DNA of 6,075 bases from Gammaproteobacteria bacterium. Its GTDB lineage: Bacteria > Pseudomonadota > Gammaproteobacteria > HK1. Each line of letters opens with the position of its first letter. Within the stretch, counting starts at the first letter, position 1. The DNA is taken from contig JAGRHX010000303.1 of NCBI GenBank assembly GCA_020444775.1, positions 1 to 6,075 on the forward strand, given 5' to 3'. The position numbers were made by a program, and so were the translations under genes. Positions 1 to 5,036 of the stretch are shown piece after piece. Under the pieces are notes generated by a model that searched no databases, was not told the origin of the DNA, and saw only the letters and a list, made by a program, of their open reading frames with translations.

Positions 1-462
1 ACGCTCAGCCCGCAGCATGTACGCAAGCTCGCCGAGATGCTCGACGAGTACGGGATGGCGGCCGATCTGCACGATCCCAAGTATGCCGATGCACAGACCG
101 TTCAGGACAACGCGCTGCACATCATCGAGGAGGTCGTGGCCGCGTTCATCGCGAGCGTGAGCGCGGAGGAGGCGTATCACGCCGCGCAGGCGCGCGGCTT
201 CACCTGGGGCGCCGTGCGTCCGGCCGAGGCGCTGCTCGACGACCCGCACCTCGCCGATCGCGGGTTCTGGAAAACGGTCGCCCACCCGGAGCTCGGGAGA
301 AGCGTGGTCTACCCCGGCGAGGCGGCCATCTTCAGCGACTCACCGTGGGCCATCTCGCGGCGCGCGCCGTTGCTCGGTGAGCACAACGTGGAGATCCTGT
401 GCGGCGAGCTCGGGCTCGCGCGCGAGGCGCTCGGCGTGCTCGCGGAGAATCGGGTCATATGA
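1..462 (+). CDS. CaiB/BaiF family III CoA-transferase, C-terminal part (5' end outside window)
   Basis: The frame is open from base 1 and ends at TGA 460-462, giving about 153 residues of a family that usually has about 400. The visible part is the typical C-terminal region. It contains an Asp-Pro-His-Leu-Ala-Asp-Arg-Gly-Phe stretch at about bases 241-270, the V-A-H-P-E-L-G segment that follows it, and the closing R-A-P-L-L-G-E-H-N-V-E-I-L motif near 361-402. Family III enzymes transfer CoA between carboxylic acids through an aspartyl-CoA intermediate in the cytoplasm. The catalytic Asp lies in the missing N-terminal part, so neither activity nor substrate can be judged. No downstream partner gene follows; the next sequence is an IS30-family remnant beginning within about 50 bases of the stop. 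The family assignment is firm, the specific substrate is unknown. Confidence 0.9.
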   Translation, partial: TLSPQHVRKLAEMLDEYGMAADLHDPKYADAQTVQDNALHIIEEVVAAFIASVSAEEAYHAAQARGFTWGAVRPAEALLDDPHLADRGFWKTVAHPELGRSVVYPGEAAIFSDSPWAISRRAPLLGEHNVEILCGELGLAREALGVLAENRVI

Positions 463-510
463 AAGGCTCATCGAGTGAACAGTAAGAAAGCACTCTGTGG
501 ACTCAACCCG

Positions 511-644
511 TCAACGCAACGCACTGGTGAAAACGTCCGACGGGGTCTTGAAGTCAAGGGTCTTCCTCGGCCGTGTGTTCAACTCTCTGGCGTCCGGTTG
601 AGCTCCGTCCGAGAGTAACCGTCAAGCCGCGTGCCCTTCGGGAA
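511..644 (-). pseudogene. IS30-family transposase, frameshifted C-terminal remnant
   Basis: Read on the minus strand, 644-594 encodes FPKGTRLDGYSRTELNR. After a one-base shift, 591-511 encodes ARELNTRPRKTLDFKTPSDVF, then TSALR and a TGA stop at 513-511. Together these match the conserved end of the IS30 DDE transposase, where F-P-K-G-T, an L-N spacer helix and L-N-x-R-P-R-K-T-L-x-F-x-T-P occur in this order about 10 residues apart. The two halves would join with one extra base near 593, so a single-base deletion explains the break. Nothing upstream of 645 on this strand resembles the rest of the roughly 300-400 residue transposase, so the catalytic D, D and E region is gone. The 48 bases between this stop and the CoA-transferase stop probably contain the outer end of the element. 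No matching terminal repeat was found elsewhere in the window. Confidence 0.8.
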
Positions 645-678
645 TCCTGGGACGGTTCACGGGCCTGACAGACGCGGT

Positions 679-699
679 GCTGAGCCTTCGCAGCTTTTT
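679..699 (+). terminator. Weak intrinsic-terminator-like hairpin
   Basis: GCTG at 679-682 pairs with CAGC at 691-694. One further G-C pair sits inside, across an A/G mismatch. Five T residues follow at 695-699. The stem is short and the site is 217 bases past the CoA-transferase stop, beyond the IS30 remnant, so a role for that gene is only possible. Apart from this hairpin I see nothing recognisable between 645 and 734. Confidence 0.25.
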
Positions 700-727
700 C
701 TGCCCGACCATGAGATCAACAGCGTTT

Positions 728-757
728 GAAAGAAGCACCCACTCGACCAAGGGGTGC
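728..757 (-). terminator. Intrinsic terminator of the small membrane protein gene
   Basis: GCACCC (735-740) and GGGTGC (752-757) form a perfect six-pair stem, with two more pairs (C742-G751 and T743-A750) beyond a bulged A741. Read on the minus strand, the stem is followed by TTCTTTC, a moderately U-rich tail. It begins 15 bases after the stop codon of the 773-1132 gene, the usual place for a Rho-independent terminator. This supports that gene being real and transcribed on the minus strand. Confidence 0.6.
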
Positions 758-772
758 AACCTGCCCTCGCCT

Positions 773-1132
773 TCAATCCAGCAACAGCCTCACAGCCCTG
801 ATGGACAAGAACACGGTGACAATGAGCAGGCCGCTAATCGCAAGGGCAACAGCGACTCGAAACACGCGGCGCAAACCGTAGCCGAGTCGCGCCATGAGAC
901 CGGCATCGGCCGAGACAGCGCGCAGCGGACGAACGAAGAACTGGGCGAGACATACCAGCGATAGCGCCCAGAGGGCGACAACGGCTGGCAGAAACAGCCA
1001 CCCCTCATCGCTCGCGCGCGCAGGCTGCAGCAAGAGGGCACCGAATGCGAGCGCGGCCCCGGCTGCGGTCAGCCACAGCAGCCACAGGTATGGATGCAGC
1101 CATCGGGCAAGGGTTTCGTAGAGTTGAAGCAT
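773..1132 (-). CDS. Small three-helix integral membrane protein, unknown function
   Basis: This 119-residue protein has three clear hydrophobic segments, at about residues 15-35, 45-66 and 91-112. An Arg-rich stretch lies between the second and third (R68, R71, R82, R88, R89, R92), which suggests that this loop is cytoplasmic by the positive-inside rule. The start at ATG 1132-1130 is preferred because the protein then opens with a short amphipathic stretch (MLQLYETLARWLHPYL). An upstream GTG/ATG extension to 1213 in the same frame adds a basic, proline-rich segment that looks non-coding. No strong ribosome site is visible before 1132. I do not recognise a named family, though small proteins of this plan are common as conserved hypotheticals in Proteobacteria. 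It stands alone, with a terminator just after its stop and remnants on both sides. It is not obviously linked to the catabolic genes. Confidence 0.6.
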   Translation of the reverse strand: MLQLYETLARWLHPYLWLLWLTAAGAALAFGALLLQPARASDEGWLFLPAVVALWALSLVCLAQFFVRPLRAVSADAGLMARLGYGLRRVFRVAVALAISGLLIVTVFLSIRAVRLLLD

Positions 1133-1236
1133 TTCGCACACCGTGGGCACAGGGAGCCTGCACACTACGTGGGGCGGCTTCGGGGCGGCAAGACGACGGC
1201 TGGGCTTAGTCACGGCGAGCAGCGTTCGCCGACCAG

Positions 1237-1493
1237 CTAAAGCGGTAAGCTCTCCCGAGTACTGAAGACCCCGGCCACACGTCGGCCGCGGGTGGTCACA
1301 TGGTTGGAAAACCCCGCCTTGACGATCACCGGCGGACCGCCATCTCGCACGGCGGGCTGCTCGAGAAACGCTTTGCCCGCGGTAGGCCTACGGTCGGAGG
1401 ACTCCGTGCGGCCGAGATCGGTGATGACCAGATCGTAGCTTTCAAACGCAAGCCGCTCGATGGCTTCGGCTGTCGAGACCACGCAGTCGCAGG
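1237..1493 (-). pseudogene. Response-regulator receiver-like domain, N-terminally truncated
   Basis: The frame shows the middle and end of a CheY-like fold. A strand and helix, CDCVVSTAEAIERLAFES, is followed by the YDLVITDLGR strand, whose Asp (codon 1419-1417) would be the phosphorylation site. Next comes a helix (AGKAFLEQPAVRDGG) and the PPVIVKAG strand, and the frame ends at TAG 1239-1237 after GVFSTRESLPL. The first strand with the paired acidic residues that bind Mg2+ is missing; the frame instead continues upstream into a transposase-like zinc ribbon. No output domain is present. It resembles stand-alone receiver-like proteins with an I-T-D-L-G-R motif. Without the acidic pocket it should not work as a phosphoreceiver. 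The receiver assignment rests on pattern recognition and is moderately sure; calling it a remnant rather than a gene is an inference. Confidence 0.5.
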
Positions 1494-1674
1494 CGCGCAC
1501 CGGGTAGGACCCGTGTCGCACGATTCTTGCGGTGCCTTGTTCGCCCGCCTTGGCGCAAGCTTGATGTGGACAGGAAGGCTTGCCCACAACTGATTCGCCT
1601 TGCGCAACCTCGTAGAACTGCTCCCAGTCTATGGAAGCAAGAGGGAAATCAGAAATCCGCCAACACTGGATCGA
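1494..1674 (-). pseudogene. Zinc-ribbon (IS1-like) transposase N-terminal remnant
   Basis: On the minus strand the same open frame, which follows a TAA at 1677-1675, contains DWEQFYEVAQGES (from 1629). It then has a C-P-H-Q-A-C zinc-knuckle half (Cys codons at 1572-1570 and 1557-1555) and G-T-A-R-I-V-R-H-G-S-Y, ending near 1504. This order (Trp-x-x-Phe-Tyr near the N-terminus, CPxxxC, then I-V-R-H-G-x-Y) matches N-terminal zinc ribbons of IS1-like and related transposases. In those proteins a second Cys pair and a helix-turn-helix would follow. Here the second Cys pair is absent and the frame passes into receiver-like sequence. There is no ATG; GTG at 1587 cuts into the motif, so any real start is ATT or similar near 1656 or is lost. 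The distance from the monooxygenase breakpoint (about 1684) to the conserved Asp-Trp is about 54 bases, which suits the left end of a short IS. Confidence 0.5.
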
Positions 1675-1816
1675 TTAAGCACCGGTTGAAGCTGGCGGCC
1701 GGCGTGCCGCCCGGATAGGGCCAGGCGGCCGTGTGGATCGAGACGGGACGCATGAACGCGCCCAGGCGAAGCGGCTCGGTGGCGATGGCGTCAGCCCCGC
1801 GCGGCGCGCAGCGCAC
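1649..1816 (-). pseudogene. LLM-class FMN-dependent monooxygenase, N-terminal stub
   Basis: The frame starting at GTG 1816-1814 encodes LRLGAFMRPVSIHTAAW and then P-Y-P-G-G-T-P-A-A-S-F-N, the first strand and loop of luciferase-like flavin monooxygenases of the NtaA/SnaA/DszA group. Family similarity ends at Asn44 (codon 1687-1685). Ten unrelated codons then run to TGA 1651-1649, so roughly 400 residues are missing. A purine-rich AGAAGG (complement of 1823-1828) sits six bases before the GTG. The start overlaps the stop of the molybdopterin subunit gene by 26 bases, which points to translational coupling in one operon. Such enzymes use reduced FMN from a separate reductase to oxygenate sulfonates, chelators or other organics. 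This copy cannot fold. The family call rests on one short motif block, but the block is characteristic. Confidence 0.65.
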
Positions 1817-4082
1817 GCCAGACCTTCTCGGGCGTCGCCGGCATGTCGATCGGCCCGGCGCCGACCCGGGCCAGCGCGTCCGTGACAGCGTTCATCACGG
1901 TCTGGCTGGCGGCGATGGCGCCCGCCTGACCGCTCCCTTTGACGCCGAGCGGGTTCACCTGCGTCGGCAGGCCGTCGAAGCGGATGTCGAATGCGGGCAG
2001 GCCGTCCGCGTAGGGCACGGGGTAGTCCATGAGCGTCGCGGAAAGACACTGGCCGGTTTCGTCGTAAACGATCGCCTCGCCGAGCGCCTGGCCGATCCCC
2101 TGGGCGAGGCCGCCATGCACCTGGCCCTCGATCAGCTGCGGGTTCAGGATCGCGCCGTAGTCGTCCACGCCCGCGTATTTCAGCAGCCGCACGGCGCCCG
2201 TGTCGGCGTCGATCTCCACCTCGGCGACGTGGCAGCCCACGGGCCAGGTGATCGGCGCGTCGTCGAAGCGTTCGAAGCTGTCGAGGCCGTTCTCGAGCCC
2301 GAACTCCGGTTGGCGCGCCGCCGCCGCCACGTCCGCGAGCGCGACGCTGCGGCCGTCGCCGGCGATGAAGGCGCCGTCGCGGAAGATCACCTGGCCCTCC
2401 GGCGCCTGCAGCAGGTCGGCGGCGACGCGCCCGCCCTTCGCCAGGACCGTCCCTATGGCGCGCACGATTGCGGTCCCGCCCATGTGCATGGAGCGCGCCC
2501 CACCGTGGCCGTTGCCCATGCGGGTCTCGCGAGTGTCGGCCTGGATGTAGCGGACCGTCTCCGTCGCGAGGCCGAAACGCTCGGAAACCAGCTGGGTGAA
2601 TGTGGTCTCGTGGCCCTGGCCGTTGGATTCGGTGCCGACCCGAAGTTCGAGCATGCCGTCGCCTGCGAAGCGGATTTCCGCGCCTTCCGAGGGCGCGCCA
2701 CGCGCGCTTTCCAGGAAGCAGCCGAAGCCCTGGCCGAGCAGCTTGCCGTCCCGCGCCGCCGCCGCTTGCCGCGCCTTGAAACCGTCGCGGTCGGCGAGCG
2801 CGGCCGCCTTCTCGACAATCCCGGCGAACTGGCCGCTGTCGACCGTGAAGCCGAGCGGGGTGTGGTAGGGGAAGTCCGCGATGGCGTTCTTGCGGCGGAT
2901 TTCGACCGGGTCGAAATCGAAGCGGCGCGCGGCCGTGTCGATCAGGCGCTCGACCAGGTAATTGCCCTCGGGCTTGCCGGCACCGCGATAAGCGTCGACC
3001 GGGGCGGTATTGGTGAAGACGCCGGTGGTCTCCATGAACACCGCGGGAATGGCGTACATGCCGTGGATGGCGCGGGTGACGGACACGGTGCCGCTGCCGG
3101 GCGCGCCGGTGGAGAGGTGCGCGCCCAGGTCCGCCGTCATCTCAGCCAGGATCGCCGTGATGCGCCCGTCGGCGGTGACACCCAGCTTCGCGCGGCTGCG
3201 GACCGCGCGACCGTGGGCGCCGCCGGTCAGCTCCTCCACCCGCTCCGCGACCCATTTCACCGGCCGGCCGAGCCTGCGGGCCGCGTGCAACACAAGCGCC
3301 CATTCCGGATAGGCGAAGTTCTTCGCGCCGAAGCCGCCGCCAACGTCGTGGGCGACGACCTGCAGCCGCGCCTTGTCGACGCCGAAGGTCCGGGCGAGCG
3401 CGTCGCGCACGCCGTGGACGCCCTGGGCGGTCGCCGTCAGCACCAGCGTATCGCTCACGACGTCGAACTCGCCGATCGCGGCGCGCGGCTCCAGCGGCAG
3501 GGCGCAGACGCGGTGGTTGTCGACCTCGAGCTCCAGCACGTGGTCCGCGGCGGCGAGCGCGGTCTCGGCCGCCGCCCGGTCGCCGGCGCGGAACACGCAG
3601 GCGACGTTGCCGGGCGCCGTGTCCCAGATCTGCGGTGCTCCGGGGGCCAGAGCGGCGGCGGCGTCGACGACGGCGGGGCGTTCGGCGTAGTCGACCACCA
3701 CCAGCTCCGCCGCGTCGAGGGCGGCGGCGAGCGTCTCGGCGACGACGAAGGCAACGGGCTCGCCTTGACACCGGACCCGGTCCGCCGCCAGGACGGGCCG
3801 CGGCGGGCGCACGAGCGGCGGGTCGCTGGGGATGCTGGATGTGTTCTGCAGGGGGCCGACGCCGTCCGCCGCCAGGTCCGCTGCCGTCACGACGGCGAGC
3901 ACCCCCGGCGCCGCCAGCGCGGCCGCGGCGTCGATCCGGGCGATGTCGGCGTGAGCGTGGGGGGAGCGGACGACGACGCCGTGGACCAGGCCCGGGCGGA
4001 CGAGGTCGGCGGCGAAGCGCCCTTCGCCCGTGACGAAGCGACGGTCCTCGATGCGGCCTCTGCGCGGCTGGCTGGGGTCCAT
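1791..4082 (-). CDS. Xanthine dehydrogenase/CO dehydrogenase-family molybdopterin-binding (large) subunit
   Basis: This is a complete 763-residue protein, a normal length for the CoxL-like large subunit of molybdenum hydroxylases, which use water to hydroxylate carbon centres. The N-terminal 'hammerhead' domain opens with GRIEDRRFVTGEGRF. The molybdenum cofactor domain shows Q220 in T-A-T-A-Q-G, H245-D-V-G-G-G-F-G-A-K, the active-site loop A364-Y-R-G-A-G-K, and E485-S-N-G-Q-G-H-E-T. The C-terminus closes with I-D-M-P-A-T-P-E-K-V-W-R-A. The AYRGAG loop, instead of AYxCSFR, makes it a form II protein and argues against CO oxidation. At the end of the active site the family's G-V-K-G-x-G-E is G-V-K-G-S-G-Q, with Gln719 (CAG 1928-1926) at the usual catalytic Glu. 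The start ATG has an AGAGGAG ribosome site five bases upstream. No FAD or 2Fe-2S subunit gene is in the window. The gene sits between a GlcG/HbpS-like gene and a broken flavin monooxygenase. The family is certain, the substrate unknown. Confidence 0.95.
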   Translation of the reverse strand: MDPSQPRRGRIEDRRFVTGEGRFAADLVRPGLVHGVVVRSPHAHADIARIDAAAALAAPGVLAVVTAADLAADGVGPLQNTSSIPSDPPLVRPPRPVLAADRVRCQGEPVAFVVAETLAAALDAAELVVVDYAERPAVVDAAAALAPGAPQIWDTAPGNVACVFRAGDRAAAETALAAADHVLELEVDNHRVCALPLEPRAAIGEFDVVSDTLVLTATAQGVHGVRDALARTFGVDKARLQVVAHDVGGGFGAKNFAYPEWALVLHAARRLGRPVKWVAERVEELTGGAHGRAVRSRAKLGVTADGRITAILAEMTADLGAHLSTGAPGSGTVSVTRAIHGMYAIPAVFMETTGVFTNTAPVDAYRGAGKPEGNYLVERLIDTAARRFDFDPVEIRRKNAIADFPYHTPLGFTVDSGQFAGIVEKAAALADRDGFKARQAAAARDGKLLGQGFGCFLESARGAPSEGAEIRFAGDGMLELRVGTESNGQGHETTFTQLVSERFGLATETVRYIQADTRETRMGNGHGGARSMHMGGTAIVRAIGTVLAKGGRVAADLLQAPEGQVIFRDGAFIAGDGRSVALADVAAAARQPEFGLENGLDSFERFDDAPITWPVGCHVAEVEIDADTGAVRLLKYAGVDDYGAILNPQLIEGQVHGGLAQGIGQALGEAIVYDETGQCLSATLMDYPVPYADGLPAFDIRFDGLPTQVNPLGVKGSGQAGAIAASQTVMNAVTDALARVGAGPIDMPATPEKVWRALRAARG

Positions 4083-4087
4083 GAAGG

Positions 4088-4094
4088 CTCCTCT
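4088..4094 (-). promoter_or_regulatory. Ribosome binding site of the molybdopterin subunit gene
   Basis: The minus strand reads AGAGGAG, five bases before ATG 4082-4080. It is the strongest Shine-Dalgarno match in the window and settles this start codon. Confidence 0.75.
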
Positions 4095-4121
4095 GGCGTT
4101 TGGAGTGGGGTCGGGTCAATC

Positions 4122-4154
4122 GTAGCCGGAATGCGACCCATGATGGGCGGCTAC
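4122..4154 (-). promoter_or_regulatory. Stem-loop in the gap between glcG-like and molybdopterin genes
   Basis: GTAGCCG (4122-4128) pairs perfectly with CGGCTAC (4148-4154). Inside it, CCCA (4137-4140) pairs with TGGG (4144-4147) around a three-base loop, leaving eight unpaired bases on one side. It lies in the middle of the 142-bp intercistronic gap, about 40 bases before the molybdopterin subunit start. There is no T-run on either strand, so it is unlikely to be an intrinsic terminator. A role in mRNA processing, in differential expression of the two genes, or as an operator for an internal promoter is possible. The pairing is seen directly; the function is a guess. Confidence 0.4.
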
Positions 4155-4224
4155 TCGACGACATCGAGCATGGGCATCCCACGGGCGCACGCGCTTCGAA
4201 CCGGTCACGGTCCGCGCGGATGTG

Positions 4225-4620
4225 CTACAGCTTCGCGATTCCGGCGCGCGCGCAATCCTCGTCCTCGTCCGCGGTGCCGCCGCCGACACCGCAGGCCCCG
4301 AGGAGCGTGTCGCCCTGTCGGATTGGCAGCGCGCCCTTACCCAGGATCATGTGACCACCCTCGGCGGCGACAATGCCGCGGAAGGTCGGGTGCTCAGCGC
4401 GCTCGGTGAGCTCGCCGCTCGGTCGGCCGAACGCGGCGGACGCGATGGCCTTACCCTGGCTGCCGTAGCTGCCGGCCCACATGGCATTGTCCATGCGTTG
4501 AAAGGCGACGAGGCGGCCGCCGGCATCGACGACCGCGACATTGATCCCGATACCGAGCGCCTGCGCGCGCTCGATGGCGCCGGCGATGATGCGATTGGCT
4601 TGTGCTAGCGTCAAAGGCAT
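4225..4620 (-). CDS. GlcG/HbpS (DUF336) family protein
   Basis: This complete 131-residue protein is the usual length for the single-domain family. It shows the family blocks in order: an N-terminal helix (LTLAQANRIIAGAIERAQ), VAVVDAGGRLVAFQRMDNA at about residues 28-46, a KAIASAAFGRPSGEL helix, GKGALPI, then LLGACGVGGG and a D-E-D-C-A-R-A-G-I end. Members include the heme-binding HbpS of Streptomyces and GlcG of the glycolate operon. Many sit beside dehydrogenase or hydroxylase genes with a poorly defined accessory role. ATG 4620-4618 has GAGGG seven bases upstream. No signal peptide is visible, so it should be cytoplasmic. It precedes the molybdopterin subunit gene by 142 bases on the same strand, suggesting co-transcription. 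Heme binding is not shown by the sequence. Confidence 0.9.
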   Translation of the reverse strand: MPLTLAQANRIIAGAIERAQALGIGINVAVVDAGGRLVAFQRMDNAMWAGSYGSQGKAIASAAFGRPSGELTERAEHPTFRGIVAAEGGHMILGKGALPIRQGDTLLGACGVGGGTADEDEDCARAGIAKL

Positions 4621-4627
4621 GGTCCAA

Positions 4628-4632
4628 CCCTC
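4628..4632 (-). promoter_or_regulatory. Ribosome binding site of the GlcG/HbpS-like gene
   Basis: The minus strand reads GAGGG, seven bases before ATG 4620-4618. This is a moderate match that supports the chosen start. Confidence 0.5.
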
Positions 4633-4681
4633 GATATGAGACCCCTTGGGTCAGGGGCGGGTGTTGTCCGGACGCGACCGA

Positions 4682-4709
4682 CATCGGTAGCGCCACGCGC
4701 GTACCGATG
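4682..4709. promoter_or_regulatory. Strong dyad/hairpin upstream of the GlcG-like gene
   Basis: CATCGGTA (4682-4689) and TACCGATG (4702-4709) are perfect inverted arms. Inside, GCGC (4690-4693) pairs with GCGC (4697-4700) around a CAC loop, giving a 12-pair stem with one bulged G at 4701. It lies 62 bases before the GlcG-like start in the divergent spacer. No T-run follows on either strand, which argues against a terminator. It could be an operator for the glcG-molybdopterin operon or a leader hairpin in its mRNA. The structure is directly visible; the function is inferred. Confidence 0.45.
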
Positions 4710-4965
4710 GTGCTGCACGGGGAACTGACGAGCAAGGGTGCGAGCATGCCCGCGCCTGGCTGGACTGAGTAACCAGGCTCGTGTGCCGCAGGCGGCGCGC
4801 AACGAGCTCGAGGACTTCGCGCGGCAACATCAAAGTCTCCGTGCGGTCGCAAGCCCCGGACGCCGGCCATGGTTGCTGGGCTTGGTCGCTGGGCTTGCGA
4901 GCCGTGTTCTGATGTGCCGCGACATCTTCGCCCTACCCTGACCAACGCTCAACAATGCCTGCACC

Positions 4966-4989
4966 GGCCTCAATCGACATACCGAGGCC
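4966..4989. promoter_or_regulatory. Inverted repeat upstream of the TauD/TfdA-like gene
   Basis: GGCCTC (4966-4971) and GAGGCC (4984-4989) are perfect six-base arms separated by 12 bases, ending 47 bases before the dioxygenase start. Arm length and spacing would suit a dimeric regulator. Six-base GC-rich arms also arise by chance in such DNA, so this is a candidate only. Confidence 0.25.
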
Positions 4990-5036
4990 AACGCGCCATG
5001 ATCACGTGCGGCAACAGCCACCAGTGAGCCCCCATC

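Larger units (their letters stand above)
4621..5036. other. Divergent intergenic region between the GlcG-like and TauD/TfdA-like genes
   Basis: No frame in these 416 bases resembles a known protein, and short open frames on both strands look like high-GC chance. The region should hold the promoters of both diverging genes, but I cannot point to convincing -35/-10 boxes. What it does hold is a strong dyad at 4682-4709, a 13-bp tandem repeat at 4871-4896 (GGTTGCTGGGCTT then GGTCGCTGGGCTT), and a second dyad at 4966-4989. No regulator gene is present. Confidence 0.5.

Noticed and set aside
677..964. 95-residue plus-strand frame
   Set aside because: It starts inside unassigned sequence, runs across the terminator of the opposite gene and antisense to the membrane protein, and has low-complexity polar composition with no motif.
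1565..1588. Imperfect palindrome TGTGGACAGG/CTTGCCCACA
   Set aside because: Two mismatches in ten-base arms, and it lies within the zinc-ribbon coding remnant, where the Cys and Gly codons explain much of the pattern.
1791..4082. Naming the large subunit as aerobic CO dehydrogenase CoxL
   Set aside because: True CO dehydrogenases have the AYxCSFR active-site loop with the copper-binding Cys. This protein has AYRGAGK, so CO oxidation is not supported.
3142..4182. 346-residue minus-strand frame extremely rich in Arg and Pro
   Set aside because: It is a shifted frame of the molybdopterin subunit gene, and its composition is a GC artefact.
1731..4409. 892-residue open frame on the plus strand
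   Set aside because: It lies antisense to the molybdopterin subunit gene, whose motifs are unambiguous. Its Arg, Gly, Ala and Val-rich composition is what the reverse of high-GC coding sequence gives, and no family motif is seen.
4451..4945. 164-residue minus-strand frame through the divergent spacer
   Set aside because: It overlaps the GlcG-like gene in another frame, lacks any family motif, and has no ribosome site.
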